64,000 nt of DNA, taken from Sphingomonas_L flavalba_A. GTDB taxonomy: Bacteria; Pseudomonadota; Alphaproteobacteria; Sphingomonadales; Sphingomonadaceae. Shown in pieces: positions 52,098 to 62,307 of this stretch (the stretch's first letter is position 1; each line of letters opens with the position of its first letter). The stretch is from positions 1,860,001 to 1,924,000 of the forward strand of contig NZ_CP180208.1 in assembly GCF_047553045.1 (NCBI RefSeq), in the 5' to 3' direction. The translations under genes were made by a program, and so were the position numbers. Under the pieces are notes generated by a model. It did not search any database, was not told the origin of the DNA, and worked only from the letters and a program-made list of their open reading frames with translations.

Positions 52098-52630
52098 CGG
52101 CAATCCTCGATCACGCGGGAAACCTCCGGCCATGCGGGCACGACCAGCCGCGCTGTCCCGGCGAGGCTGACGACGAAGCGGCCGCGGCTGAACGCCATCT
52201 GGTCGAGCAACGGGCTGGTCGCCGGCAACCGCGCTTCCGCCGGGGCGCCCGCCGCCGCCTGGGTTACGGCGACGGCGTTGGCGCCGCTGCTCGTCTGGAT
52301 CGTCATCGCGCCGGAAACCGGTCCTGCGGCGGCGCGGGAAAGCACAATCGCGCGCGCCTGCCGGTCACAGCGCAGGATCAGTTCGGTCGCCCGCCCGGCA
52401 ACGCCGTAACGCGATACACCACCGCCCTCCGCCGCATAACGCCAGTCGCCGGGCGTCACCGGCCAGTCGCGCCAGTCGCTGCTCGCATTCGCCGGAACCG
52501 GGGTGGGCGGCGGCGCCGGGGACACAGGCGCGGACGGCGCCGGGCGCGGCTGGTGCACGGCATGGGTCTGGGGCGGCGCGACGCAGGAAGCCAATAAAAG
52601 CATTATCAGCACCGCGCCTTGCTTCTTCAC
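52094..52630 (-). CDS. Lipoprotein of unknown function (first of a tandem pair)
   Basis: 178 residues from GTG 52628-52630, chosen because GGGAG lies upstream and it gives a proper lipoprotein signal (KKQGAVLIMLLLASCVAPP). A Pro-rich linker precedes the mature domain with GDWRYAAEGGGVSRYGVAGR, LRCDRQARAIVLSRAAAG and an end (ARLVVPAWPEVSRVIEDCR) parallel to that of the next gene. A Met 51 bases upstream would give an implausible extension. Role unknown. Confidence 0.72.
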   Translation of the reverse strand: MKKQGAVLIMLLLASCVAPPQTHAVHQPRPAPSAPVSPAPPPTPVPANASSDWRDWPVTPGDWRYAAEGGGVSRYGVAGRATELILRCDRQARAIVLSRAAAGPVSGAMTIQTSSGANAVAVTQAAAGAPAEARLPATSPLLDQMAFSRGRFVVSLAGTARLVVPAWPEVSRVIEDCR

Positions 52631-52797
52631 GCCACACTCCCGCCTGTCGCCACGCAACAACCCGAAGGCAATGCCGCTCATGCGCCCGATTTGCAACCGC
52701 CCGCCAACCAGGCGCCACACCCCGGACCGTCCATCGCGAGCGCAGTCGAGGGGACGCACCCGCCGCCCGCGCCGTTCCACATAGCCCAAAAAAAGTA

Positions 52798-52823
52798 AGC
52801 CCCGTCGCTTTCGCGGCGGGGCT
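52798..52823 (-). terminator. Intrinsic terminator downstream of uvrB
   Basis: On the minus strand AGCCCCGCCGC and GCGACGGGGCT pair around a GAAA loop with one mismatch and are followed by TTACTTTTTTT. It is 128 bases beyond the uvrB stop, leaving room for an RNA with its own structure in between. Confidence 0.75.
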
Positions 52824-52950
52824 CCCTTGTGGTCCGATCCGAAGATCTGGACCAGCAGTGCTCTTTCTTTCGATCAAGCATGACACCAACGGCCAACCTC
52901 GCCGGTGGTTCCATGCCCTCGCAAAGATTCTACTCCGCGCAAACGCCGCC
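52824..52950 (-). ncRNA. Candidate 3'-UTR or small RNA with UUCG hairpin after uvrB
   Basis: Between the uvrB stop and its terminator the minus strand holds a second stable hairpin at 52830-52854: TGGTCCAGATC, loop TTCG, GATCGGACCA, a cUUCGg-type tetraloop. Directly after it comes the GAAA-loop terminator with seven T. Two hairpins ending in a T-run is the usual build of a small RNA 3' end. No separate promoter was identified, so processing from the uvrB mRNA is as likely as independent transcription. Confidence 0.4.
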
Positions 52951-55128
<2,178 letters not shown>

Positions 55129-55171
55129 GGACCAGGGATATGGTGCCTGATCAACACGGTCGCAACGCTCT

Positions 55172-55213
55172 CTTGCCCGGAAAGGTGTCCTTCTTGCCCG
55201 GAAAGGTGTCCTT
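55172..55213 (+). repeat. Perfect 21-bp tandem duplication carrying the ribosome-binding site
   Basis: A 21-base unit starting CTTGCCCGGAAAGG and ending TGTCCTT occurs twice without mismatch (55172-55192 and 55193-55213), ending directly at the ATG of the DUF3617 gene. Each copy has the Shine-Dalgarno-like AAAGG about 8 bases from its end. Only the second is in position for the start codon. Confidence 0.85.
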
Positions 55214-55765
55214 ATGTTCCGTTTCAGTCCGGCGGCGTCTCTGCCGTTCGCGCCCCTGCTTCTGCTCGCCGCGTGCAATTCCGGCCCGACCGTCTCGGCG
55301 GAAAACGCCTCAGCTTCGGAAGTCGCTCAGAAAATCGCGGAATCGCGTGTGTCGGAAGGCAGCTTCATCTCGCCGGGGCAATGGCGGACGACGTTCAACA
55401 TCAGTGAAATGAACATGCCCGGCCTGCCGCCGCAGGCGTTGGAGGCGATGCGCGCTCACGCCGCCAAGGCGAGCAGCCACGAAAGCTGCGTGACCGAGGA
55501 ACAGGCGAAGAAGCCGGACCCCGACATGTTCGCTGGCAAGGGCAACGAGAATTGCCGCTACGACAATTTCTCGATGGGCAACGGCAAGATCGCCGGCGTG
55601 CTGCGCTGCCAGGGATCACCGGGTGAAATGAAGATGACGATGAACGGCACCTACGGCCCCAACGCCTATCAGATGAGCGCGACCGTCGAACAGACCGGGC
55701 CGCAGGGCAAGATGACGATGAAGATGGACAGCAAGGCCGAACGCATCGGCCCGTGCAAGGCCTGA
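55214..55765 (+). CDS. DUF3617 family lipoprotein
   Basis: 183 residues. Lipoprotein signal (RFSPAASLPFAPLLLLAAC). The mature domain has ISPGQWRTTFNISEMNMPGL, a CVTEEQA segment, NCRYDNFSMGNGKIAGVLRC and a Met/Lys-rich strand GEMKMTMNGTYGPNAY, as in DUF3617 proteins, which are common in sphingomonads and lack a known function. Cysteines (E-S-C, N-C, R-C, P-C near the end) likely form disulfides. Starts right after the tandem repeat. Confidence 0.8.
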   Translation: MFRFSPAASLPFAPLLLLAACNSGPTVSAENASASEVAQKIAESRVSEGSFISPGQWRTTFNISEMNMPGLPPQALEAMRAHAAKASSHESCVTEEQAKKPDPDMFAGKGNENCRYDNFSMGNGKIAGVLRCQGSPGEMKMTMNGTYGPNAYQMSATVEQTGPQGKMTMKMDSKAERIGPCKA

Positions 55766-55782
55766 CGGAAGGAACCGCTCTC

Positions 55783-56184
55783 ATGATCAGCTACGTCACG
55801 CTCGGCACCAACGACATCGTCAAGGCCCGCGCCTATTACGATGCGTTGCTCGGCAGCATCGGTGCAAAGCCGGTGATGACCCTCGACCACGGCTTCACCT
55901 ATTATGCGATCGCGCCCGACCAGCCGGGCTTCGCGATCACCCCGCCCTATAACGGCGCGCCGGCGACGGCGGGCAACGGCAACATGACCGCGATCGCGGT
56001 CGCCAGCCGCGCGGCGGTCGACGCATTCCACGCCCTCGCGCTCGAACTCGGCGGCAGCGACGAAGGCGCGCCGGGCCTGCGCGTCCCGGAAGGGCCGGAC
56101 GCCTTCTACATCGGCTATTTCCGCGATCCGGAAGGCAACAAACTGTGCGCCGTCCATATCGGCGGCGCCGACGCCGCCGCCTAA
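55783..56184 (+). CDS. VOC-family (glyoxalase/bleomycin-resistance-like) protein
   Basis: 133 residues from ATG 55783, with GGAAGGA upstream; the open frame starts earlier inside the previous gene. MISYVTLGTNDIVKARAYYD and YFRDPEGNKLCAVH are the two halves of the vicinal-oxygen-chelate fold. Substrate and metal dependence unknown. Eighteen bases follow the DUF3617 gene, so co-transcription is likely. Confidence 0.85.
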   Translation: MISYVTLGTNDIVKARAYYDALLGSIGAKPVMTLDHGFTYYAIAPDQPGFAITPPYNGAPATAGNGNMTAIAVASRAAVDAFHALALELGGSDEGAPGLRVPEGPDAFYIGYFRDPEGNKLCAVHIGGADAAA

Positions 56185-56264
56185 GACCCTGAAATACGGC
56201 GGCACACTCTTGCCTCGCCGCGCCGCCGGTGCTTGGATGGCGGCAATCGGAATGGGGGACTTCC

Positions 56265-57596
56265 ATGCATTTCACGCGCTTTCTGCTCGCCGCCGCGCTG
56301 GCCACGACGCCGGCCCTCGCCGCCCCGGATTATCAGGCGGCGATCAAGGCCGATTACGACAAGGATCTCGGCCAGTTGTTCGTCTGGTTTCACCAGAACC
56401 CCGAATTGTCGTTCAGGGAAGTGAACACTGCGGCGCGCATGGCGAAGGAACTGCGCGCCATTCCCGGCATCACCGTCACCGAAAAGGTCGGCGGCACCGG
56501 CGTCGTCGGCGTGCTGAAGAACGGCGCCGGGCCGACGGTCATGGTCCGCGCCGACATGGACGGTCTGCCGATCCTGGAGGATTCCGGCGTCGCCTATCCG
56601 TCGAAGGCGCGGCAGGTCGGCATCGACGGAGTCGAAGCGCCGGTGATGCACGCCTGCGGGCATGACACCCATTTGACCGCGCTGCTGGCGACCGCCCGCC
56701 GCCTCGCCGCGCTGAAGGATCGCTGGCACGGCACGATCGTCTTCGTCGTCCAGCCGGCGGAAGAACGGATCGGTGGCGCGGCGGCAATGGTCAGGGACGG
56801 CCTCTACACCCGCTTCCCGAAACCGGACTACGCGCTGGCGCTGCACGTGGCTTCCGGCCTCGCCTCCGGCAAGGTCAGCGCGTCGGAAGGCATCCAGTAT
56901 TCGTCGTCGGACAGCGTCGACATCGTCATCCCCGGCATCGGCGCGCACGGCGCCACCCCCAACCAGGGCAAGGACCCGGTCTACATGGCGTCGCAGATCG
57001 TCATCGCGCTGCAGGGCTTGATCAGCCGCGAACGCGCGCCGCTCGTGCCCGGCGTCATCACCGTCGGCTCGTTCCATGCCGGCAACAAACACAACATCAT
57101 CTCCGAAGAAGCGAAGCTGCAGGTAACGGTGCGCGCCAATGACGAGGCGACACGCGCCGCGCTGGTCGCCGGTATTCGCCGGATTTCCGAGGGCGTCGGC
57201 CGGCTGAACGGCATGCCGGAGGACAAATTGCCGGTGGTCACGGTGATCGAGGGGACGCCGACGACCATCAACGACACGCCGCTGGCCAGGCGGCTGAACG
57301 CCACCCTCACCCGCACGCTCGGCGCCGATGCCTTCGAACCGTTCGAGCAGATGGGCATGGGGGCGGAAGATTTCGCCTATTTCGTTCAGCCCGATACCGG
57401 GGTGAAGGGTTATTATTTCGCCGTCGGCGGCACGCCGCAGGCGGTGATCGACGCCGCCGCCAAGGGTGGCCCGCCGATCCCGCCGCACCATTCCCCGGTG
57501 TTCCGCGTCGATCCCGAACCGGCAATCGTCACCGGCGCCACCGCGATGACGGCGGCGGTGCTCGACCTGCTCGGCCCGGCGCCGGCGGCCGACTGA
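56265..57596 (+). CDS. Secreted M20-family amidohydrolase/metallopeptidase
   Basis: 443 residues from ATG 56265 (signal HFTRFLLAAALATTPALA). Typical of amidohydrolases such as aminoacylase/hippurate hydrolase: MVRADMDGLPI, zinc ligands in HACGHDTHLTALL, catalytic glutamate pair in VQPAEERIGGAA, and dimerisation insert followed by C-terminal GAEDFAYF. Periplasmic location is unusual compared with cytosolic aminoacylases but common in sphingomonads. Substrate unknown. Confidence 0.9.
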   Translation: MHFTRFLLAAALATTPALAAPDYQAAIKADYDKDLGQLFVWFHQNPELSFREVNTAARMAKELRAIPGITVTEKVGGTGVVGVLKNGAGPTVMVRADMDGLPILEDSGVAYPSKARQVGIDGVEAPVMHACGHDTHLTALLATARRLAALKDRWHGTIVFVVQPAEERIGGAAAMVRDGLYTRFPKPDYALALHVASGLASGKVSASEGIQYSSSDSVDIVIPGIGAHGATPNQGKDPVYMASQIVIALQGLISRERAPLVPGVITVGSFHAGNKHNIISEEAKLQVTVRANDEATRAALVAGIRRISEGVGRLNGMPEDKLPVVTVIEGTPTTINDTPLARRLNATLTRTLGADAFEPFEQMGMGAEDFAYFVQPDTGVKGYYFAVGGTPQAVIDAAAKGGPPIPPHHSPVFRVDPEPAIVTGATAMTAAVLDLLGPAPAAD

Positions 57597-57649
57597 CCGG
57601 CTGCGGCACCGCGCTTCCACCCGGACGGTTCAAGCACTAGGTACGGCGC

Positions 57650-58468
57650 ATGTTCGATATCGCAGCCTATCTCGACCGCATCGGCCTGGCCGAGGCGCCG
57701 GCACCCAGCGTCGAGGGGCTTGGCCGGCTGCAACGCGCTCACCGCCGCGCCATCCCGTTCGAGAATCTCGATATCCCGCTTGGCTACGGAATCAGCCTCG
57801 AACCGGACGCGATCTTCGACAAGCTGGTGACCCGCCGCCGCGGCGGCTATTGCTTCGAACAGAACAGCCTGTACGGCGCCGCGCTGACCGCGCTTGGCTT
57901 CCCCAACCGGCCGCTGATCTCGCGGGTCTGGCTGGGCGCCCAAGGGGTGCCGGCGCGCGCCCATACGCTCAATCTGGTGACGATTGACGGTGAGGCGTGG
58001 GTCGCCGACGCCGGTTTCGGGGGCAGCTACGTGCCGCCGATGCGGCTGGTCGGCGGCGCCGAAACCGAAACCGACGACGGTGCCCGCCACCGCCTGCATT
58101 TCGACCCCGATCACGGCTGGACGCTGGAACGCCGCGGCCGCTACGACCTGACCGACGGGCGCGGGCCGGACAGCGCGGAATGGTACACCCAGTGCAGCTT
58201 CTCGACAGAGGAAGTGGCGCCGATCGATCTGGAAGTCAGCAACCACTGGACTGCGACGCGGCCGAACACCCGCTTCACCACCCACTGCATCGTCAGCCTG
58301 GCGCCGCCGGGCGGTTTCCTGGCGCTGACCGACCGGACGCTGACCATTTCAGGAAACGGCACCGAACGGATCGAAATCGACAGCCCCGCCCAGTGGCGCA
58401 CCCTGCTCGAAAACGCCTTCGGCATCACCCTCACCGCCGAGGAAGTCGACCGCCTGCCACTGTTCTGA
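57650..58468 (+). CDS. Arylamine N-acetyltransferase
   Basis: 272 residues. The catalytic triad is complete: Cys68 in RRRGGYCFEQN, His105 in PARAHTLNLV, and Asp120 in WVADAGFGG. The family transfers acetyl from acetyl-CoA to arylamines and hydrazines. The start MFDIAAYLDRIGL matches the family's N-terminal helix. Single gene between the amidohydrolase and convergent corA. Confidence 0.94.
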   Translation: MFDIAAYLDRIGLAEAPAPSVEGLGRLQRAHRRAIPFENLDIPLGYGISLEPDAIFDKLVTRRRGGYCFEQNSLYGAALTALGFPNRPLISRVWLGAQGVPARAHTLNLVTIDGEAWVADAGFGGSYVPPMRLVGGAETETDDGARHRLHFDPDHGWTLERRGRYDLTDGRGPDSAEWYTQCSFSTEEVAPIDLEVSNHWTATRPNTRFTTHCIVSLAPPGGFLALTDRTLTISGNGTERIEIDSPAQWRTLLENAFGITLTAEEVDRLPLF

Positions 58469-58516
58469 TGCCCATCCGTCCTTCCGCGTCATTGCGGGGA
58501 CGCCGCAAAACCACCG

Positions 58517-59485
58517 CTACAACCACTTCACCCGCTTGAACTGCACGTACAGCAGCGCGCAGATCAGCGCGATCGCGCCAAGCACGACAAAATAACCGTA
58601 ATGCGTCGATAGCTCCGGCATGTACTTGAAATTCATGCCGTAAATCCCGGCAATCGCCGTCGGCACCGCCAGTATCGCCGCCCAGGCGGCAAGCTGGCGG
58701 GTGATCGTACCGGTACGCTGCTGCTCCAGCAGGTTGCTGAATTCGAATACCGACGTCAGCACTTCGCGCAGCCCGTCGACCATCACCTGCACCCGGTGAA
58801 CATGGTCAAGCACGTCGTTGAAATATGGGCGGGTCTCCGGGTCGACGCACGGCAGGTCGAGCCGCACCAGCCGCCCCGCCACCTCGCCCATCGGCCCAAG
58901 CGAACGCTGAAACCGGATCAGCTCGCGCCGCAGGGTGAATATCCGCGTGACCTCCTCGCGGCTGAGGAAATTGTCGAGGGTGCGTTGCTCCATGTCCAGC
59001 ACCTCCTCCTCGATCGTCTCGACGATCGGCAGATATCCGTCGACGATGAAATCAAGGATCGCGTGCAGCACATAGTCGACGCCGTGGACGAGCAAAGTCG
59101 GCGCCGCCTCCAGCTGGTCGCGCAACTGCTTGTGGGTGCGGGCCGATCCGTGGCGGACGGTGATGATGTGGCTGTGACCGACGAATATCGACGTTTCGCC
59201 GTAAGCGATGCGGTCGCCCTCCAGATGCGCGGTGCGGGCGACGACGAACAGCTGGTCGCCGTAAATGTCGATTTTCGGCAGCTGGTCCGCCTTCAGCGCG
59301 TCCTCCACCGCCAGCGGGTGCAGCCCGTAATTGCGCTGCAACGTCTCCATCTCGGCCGCGCTCGGGTCGGCGATGCCGATCCAGACGAACTCGGACTTGT
59401 CGGCCGGGCAGTCGATCCGCTCGTCGATCGACACCGCGCGCACCCGCTGGCCGTGCCGGTAGAGATAGGCGGCGATGACAGTCAT
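58517..59485 (-). CDS. corA: CorA-family magnesium/cobalt transporter
   Basis: 322 residues from ATG 59483-59485 (GGGGTG upstream; a start five codons earlier is less likely). A large N-terminal cytosolic domain with long helices leads to two C-terminal transmembrane segments; between them is the YGMN signature (AGIYGMNFKYMPEL). The Leu-rich end FVVLGAIALICALLYVQFKR has the basic tail. Mediates Mg2+ entry as a pentamer. Confidence 0.93.
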   Translation of the reverse strand: MTVIAAYLYRHGQRVRAVSIDERIDCPADKSEFVWIGIADPSAAEMETLQRNYGLHPLAVEDALKADQLPKIDIYGDQLFVVARTAHLEGDRIAYGETSIFVGHSHIITVRHGSARTHKQLRDQLEAAPTLLVHGVDYVLHAILDFIVDGYLPIVETIEEEVLDMEQRTLDNFLSREEVTRIFTLRRELIRFQRSLGPMGEVAGRLVRLDLPCVDPETRPYFNDVLDHVHRVQVMVDGLREVLTSVFEFSNLLEQQRTGTITRQLAAWAAILAVPTAIAGIYGMNFKYMPELSTHYGYFVVLGAIALICALLYVQFKRVKWL

Positions 59486-59566
59486 GAAACACCCCGGCAA
59501 GGTTCGGAATGCCCAGCCTAGAGTCGGACAGGCGTCAGGGAAAGCACTGCCGAAACCGCCGGTGTT

Positions 59567-60166
59567 TCAGAATCCGGCGCTGTCCATCACCGCATCCGCC
59601 GCGCCGGCATCCCGGTCGAAATAATGCAGGCGCGGCGCGTCGAACGTCACCATGTACAGCCGCCCGTCGACAATCGCGGCCTGCGCGTCGCCCCGGCGGA
59701 CGATCTGGTCGTCGTCGGTATACTGATAGGTGAAATGCACGCCGTCGTGCCCAAGGAAACGCACCGGGTCGACGGATTGCACCGCGAACGTCCCGATCTG
59801 CTTGTAGGTGCGGTATGTCCCCTCCAGCAGGCCAGGAATCTCGACCAGCAGCGTCTCCGCCGCGAACCGGGGCAGCGGATCATGCTTCCGGCTGCGTTCC
59901 CTGACCAGCGGTTCGCCGGGCGCAATCCCGCCGTAGAAGGTCAGATCGTTCAACTGCGTGCCGTCCAGAGTCCAGGTCTCGGCGTGCCTGCCAGCCTTGA
60001 TCCCCAGCCGGTTCCAGTCGCGCGACGGGGTGACCGCCATCTTCGAATCCGCCACCGTCACCCGTTCCCCGGCAGTGCGCAGCTTGTGCGCGTCCGCCGC
60101 CCCGACCAGCAGCAGCGCCGGGGACAAGACAAGGGCCAGGCCCCGCACCATGCGATAAAGGCTCAT
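59567..60166 (-). CDS. Secreted protein of unknown function, linked to the M48 protease
   Basis: 199 residues; its ATG overlaps the stop of the upstream M48 gene (ATGA). Signal peptide (VRGLALVLSPALLLVGAADA). The mature part has VTPSRDWNRLGIKAGRHAET and VHFTYQYTDDDQIVRRGDAQ, with no known motif. Coupling suggests it works with the protease or is its substrate or chaperone. Family not recognised. Confidence 0.72.
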   Translation of the reverse strand: MSLYRMVRGLALVLSPALLLVGAADAHKLRTAGERVTVADSKMAVTPSRDWNRLGIKAGRHAETWTLDGTQLNDLTFYGGIAPGEPLVRERSRKHDPLPRFAAETLLVEIPGLLEGTYRTYKQIGTFAVQSVDPVRFLGHDGVHFTYQYTDDDQIVRRGDAQAAIVDGRLYMVTFDAPRLHYFDRDAGAADAVMDSAGF

Positions 60167-61368
60167 TGCCCGGTCTCCTTCGGAATCATCAGCCGGATCA
60201 TCTTCGCGTCCGGTGCGTCGGGGCTGAGGGTCAGGTAACGGCGCAGCGCGGCCTGCCCTTCGGCGGGCTGGCCGGTCTTGATCAGGGTCAGGCCAAGGCC
60301 GCGATGCGCCGGGGCCAAAGCCGGGTCGATGGCAATCGCATTGGCGTAGAATTGCGCGGCATTGGCGAAATCCCGCTGGGCGCCGCGCGTCCGGTACAAT
60401 TCACCGCGCGCCAGCCACAGCCCGGCCGTCCAGCCGCTCTCCGCCAGTCTCGCGATCACGTAATCGCTGCCGCCGAAATCGTTCAGCCCGATCTGGTCGG
60501 CCAGCAGCATGTCCATCCACGGCGCCAGCGCGGCACGGTATCGCGCCGCGCCGTCCTCGCGGTCCGCCCCTTCGGGCACCGCCAGTTCGGCCAGATAGCC
60601 GGCGCGCTCGGCATTCGGCGGGTGGGACGCGGTAAAGGCGATATGCTGGAAATCGGGCTTCTTCAGTCCCCTGATCCGGGCGGATGCCTCCGCCTCGCCC
60701 ATTACCGATTGCCACACCGACGCGGCGGCCTGCGGGCGCAACCGGCTGCGGTTCAGATAGGCGATGCCCAGCCGGTCGGCCTCCCGCTCCTGATCGCGAC
60801 CGTAGCGGAACAAGGTGCCATAAACGGAAAGCTCCAGATTCTGGTAATTCCGCATGCTCTGGTAACTGGGCGCCATCGCCGCCAGCAACGCCCCCCATAC
60901 CAGAACGTCGCTCGCGCTCCGCCGCTTGCGGAACCCGTTCACCCCGTGCCGGCTCTCGAAATGGCCGAATTCGTGCCCCAGCACCGCGCCCAGTTCGGCC
61001 TCGTCGTGGACGCGCAGCAGCAGCCCGCTATTCACCCGCATCGTGCCGTTGGGCGACATGCTGGCGTTGAAGAACGGAACGCGGACAATATAGACGCGAA
61101 CCGCCGCGCATCGCTCCGCCCCGACCGTCGCGCAGAGCACACCCTTCACATAACCGGTCAACGCCTCGTCGCGGATCAGCAACTGTGACGCGGCAAGCGC
61201 CCGCTCCAGCTCGTCATCCTCGCGCCACTGGCCAACCTCGTCGACGCCCTGCGGCTGATAGGCGCCGGTATAGGGCGGCGGCAGCACCGCCTCGTCGGCG
61301 GCGGGCGCCGGCGCCGCAACGCTCGCCGCCAGCAGCGCCAGCACGCTCCGGGCGCCGATCGCCGCCAT
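60163..61368 (-). CDS. M48-family metalloprotease with C-terminal TPR-like region
   Basis: 401 residues with a signal peptide (SVLALLAASVAAPAPAADEA). The zinc site HEFGH is in LGAVLGHEFGHFESRHGV, and the third-ligand glutamate in DQEREADRLGIAYL. The last 120 residues are TPR-type helices (ARGELYRTRGAQRDFANAAQ, LAPAHRGLGLTLIKTGQPAE). This is the BepA/YfgC-like periplasmic arrangement, implicated in outer-membrane protein quality control. Middle gene of a three-gene minus-strand cluster. Confidence 0.88.
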   Translation of the reverse strand: MAAIGARSVLALLAASVAAPAPAADEAVLPPPYTGAYQPQGVDEVGQWREDDELERALAASQLLIRDEALTGYVKGVLCATVGAERCAAVRVYIVRVPFFNASMSPNGTMRVNSGLLLRVHDEAELGAVLGHEFGHFESRHGVNGFRKRRSASDVLVWGALLAAMAPSYQSMRNYQNLELSVYGTLFRYGRDQEREADRLGIAYLNRSRLRPQAAASVWQSVMGEAEASARIRGLKKPDFQHIAFTASHPPNAERAGYLAELAVPEGADREDGAARYRAALAPWMDMLLADQIGLNDFGGSDYVIARLAESGWTAGLWLARGELYRTRGAQRDFANAAQFYANAIAIDPALAPAHRGLGLTLIKTGQPAEGQAALRRYLTLSPDAPDAKMIRLMIPKETGQ

Positions 61369-61370
61369 CG

Positions 61371-62111
61371 CTATTCCCCGATCTCGCTACCGGGAAAATC
61401 CTCCAGCAGCTGGCGAACCCGCTTTTCGGAACCCTCCACCTCCCGCACGTCGCCGCCCATCGCGCCGTCGGCATTCAGCCACAGCAGCGCGCCGGTGCGC
61501 AGGTCGACCAGTCCGGCATAGCCCTGGTGCTCGCCCGATTTGACCGAAATGCCGGGGCCAAGCAGCGCCAGCACCTGCAACACCTTGCGCCCGGTCGATC
61601 CGTAGGCATCGCGATTGTAGATAAACAGGCCGTAATCGGCGTCGGCGGCGCCCGGCAGGCGCCCCACCCCCTCGCCCAGCGACCAGTCGAACACCGCGTT
61701 CTTGTTGTCGCGCTTCTTGGTCGGCAGACGGTTGCCGACGAAGAACTGATATTCGATCACCGCCTGCGATACGGCGGCGAACAGCGCCATATGCTCCTGC
61801 ACCGCCGGCGCGTCTTCGTCATAGGCTTCCGGCGCGACGACAATGGTGTTGCCCAGCCGCGTCTGCAGGCGTTCAAGCGCGCCGTCGATGTTGCGCCGCG
61901 CCTGTTCGGTCCACGCCGCGTTCGGCTCGAACATGCCGCCGGTGGATTGCGCGCCGACCGACACCGCCGGGCGGAACACCAAAATCCGCTTGCCGCTGTG
62001 CGGCGCCAGCGAAAACCCCTGCCTGACCGCCGAACGCTCCTGCGCATCGGCAGGCGCCCCCAGCAGCACGCCGATGCAGATCGCCAGCGCGACCGCACGC
62101 ATTATTCGCAT
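61371..62111 (-). CDS. Secreted protein of unknown function
   Basis: 246 residues; a signal peptide (MRAVALAICIGVLLGAPADA, from the second Met) is followed by RILVFRPAVSVGAQSTGGMF, an NTIVVAPEAYDEDA strand and a Lys/Arg loop (LPTKKRDNKNAVFDW), then DYGLFIYNRDAYGS and LVDLRTGALLWLNAD. The layout of short strands resembles lipoproteins that build TolB-like folds, but no family call can be made. Two bases before the M48 gene, so one operon. First gene of that cluster. Confidence 0.7.
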   Translation of the reverse strand: MRIMRAVALAICIGVLLGAPADAQERSAVRQGFSLAPHSGKRILVFRPAVSVGAQSTGGMFEPNAAWTEQARRNIDGALERLQTRLGNTIVVAPEAYDEDAPAVQEHMALFAAVSQAVIEYQFFVGNRLPTKKRDNKNAVFDWSLGEGVGRLPGAADADYGLFIYNRDAYGSTGRKVLQVLALLGPGISVKSGEHQGYAGLVDLRTGALLWLNADGAMGGDVREVEGSEKRVRQLLEDFPGSEIGE

Positions 62112-62307
62112 TGCCCCAAGTCCCCCGGCGCCGCACCCCCCGTGCGAGTCGCCGGCCCTAGTCTACGAAGCATCCGCCAGCCGCCGCAAGGCCATTTCCA
62201 TTTTTTGCAAATGCTTACAACGCCCTTGCGCGTCGCCGTGGCGCTGAAACCCCCGCCCCCCGGCCAAGTGGGGCGACAGCGCCGGCTTTCGCTCCTATCG
62301 TCATTCC

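Larger units (their letters stand above)
52631..52950. other. 320-base gap between the lipoprotein pair and uvrB
   Basis: No protein gene is supported. It holds the terminator at 52798-52823 and the UUCG hairpin at 52830-52854, both read on the minus strand. The remaining 52631-52790 should contain the promoter of the minus-strand lipoprotein pair; no clear -35/-10 is seen. Confidence 0.6.

Noticed and set aside
58469..58516. Possible terminator between the N-acetyltransferase gene and corA
   Set aside because: Only a five-base stem (GCGTC/GACGC) with no T-run; too weak to report.
61185..62307. Long plus-strand open frame that runs into folA
   Set aside because: Only the last 153 codons (from GTG 63099) are dihydrofolate reductase; the upstream part is antisense to the M48 cluster and out of frame with thyA.
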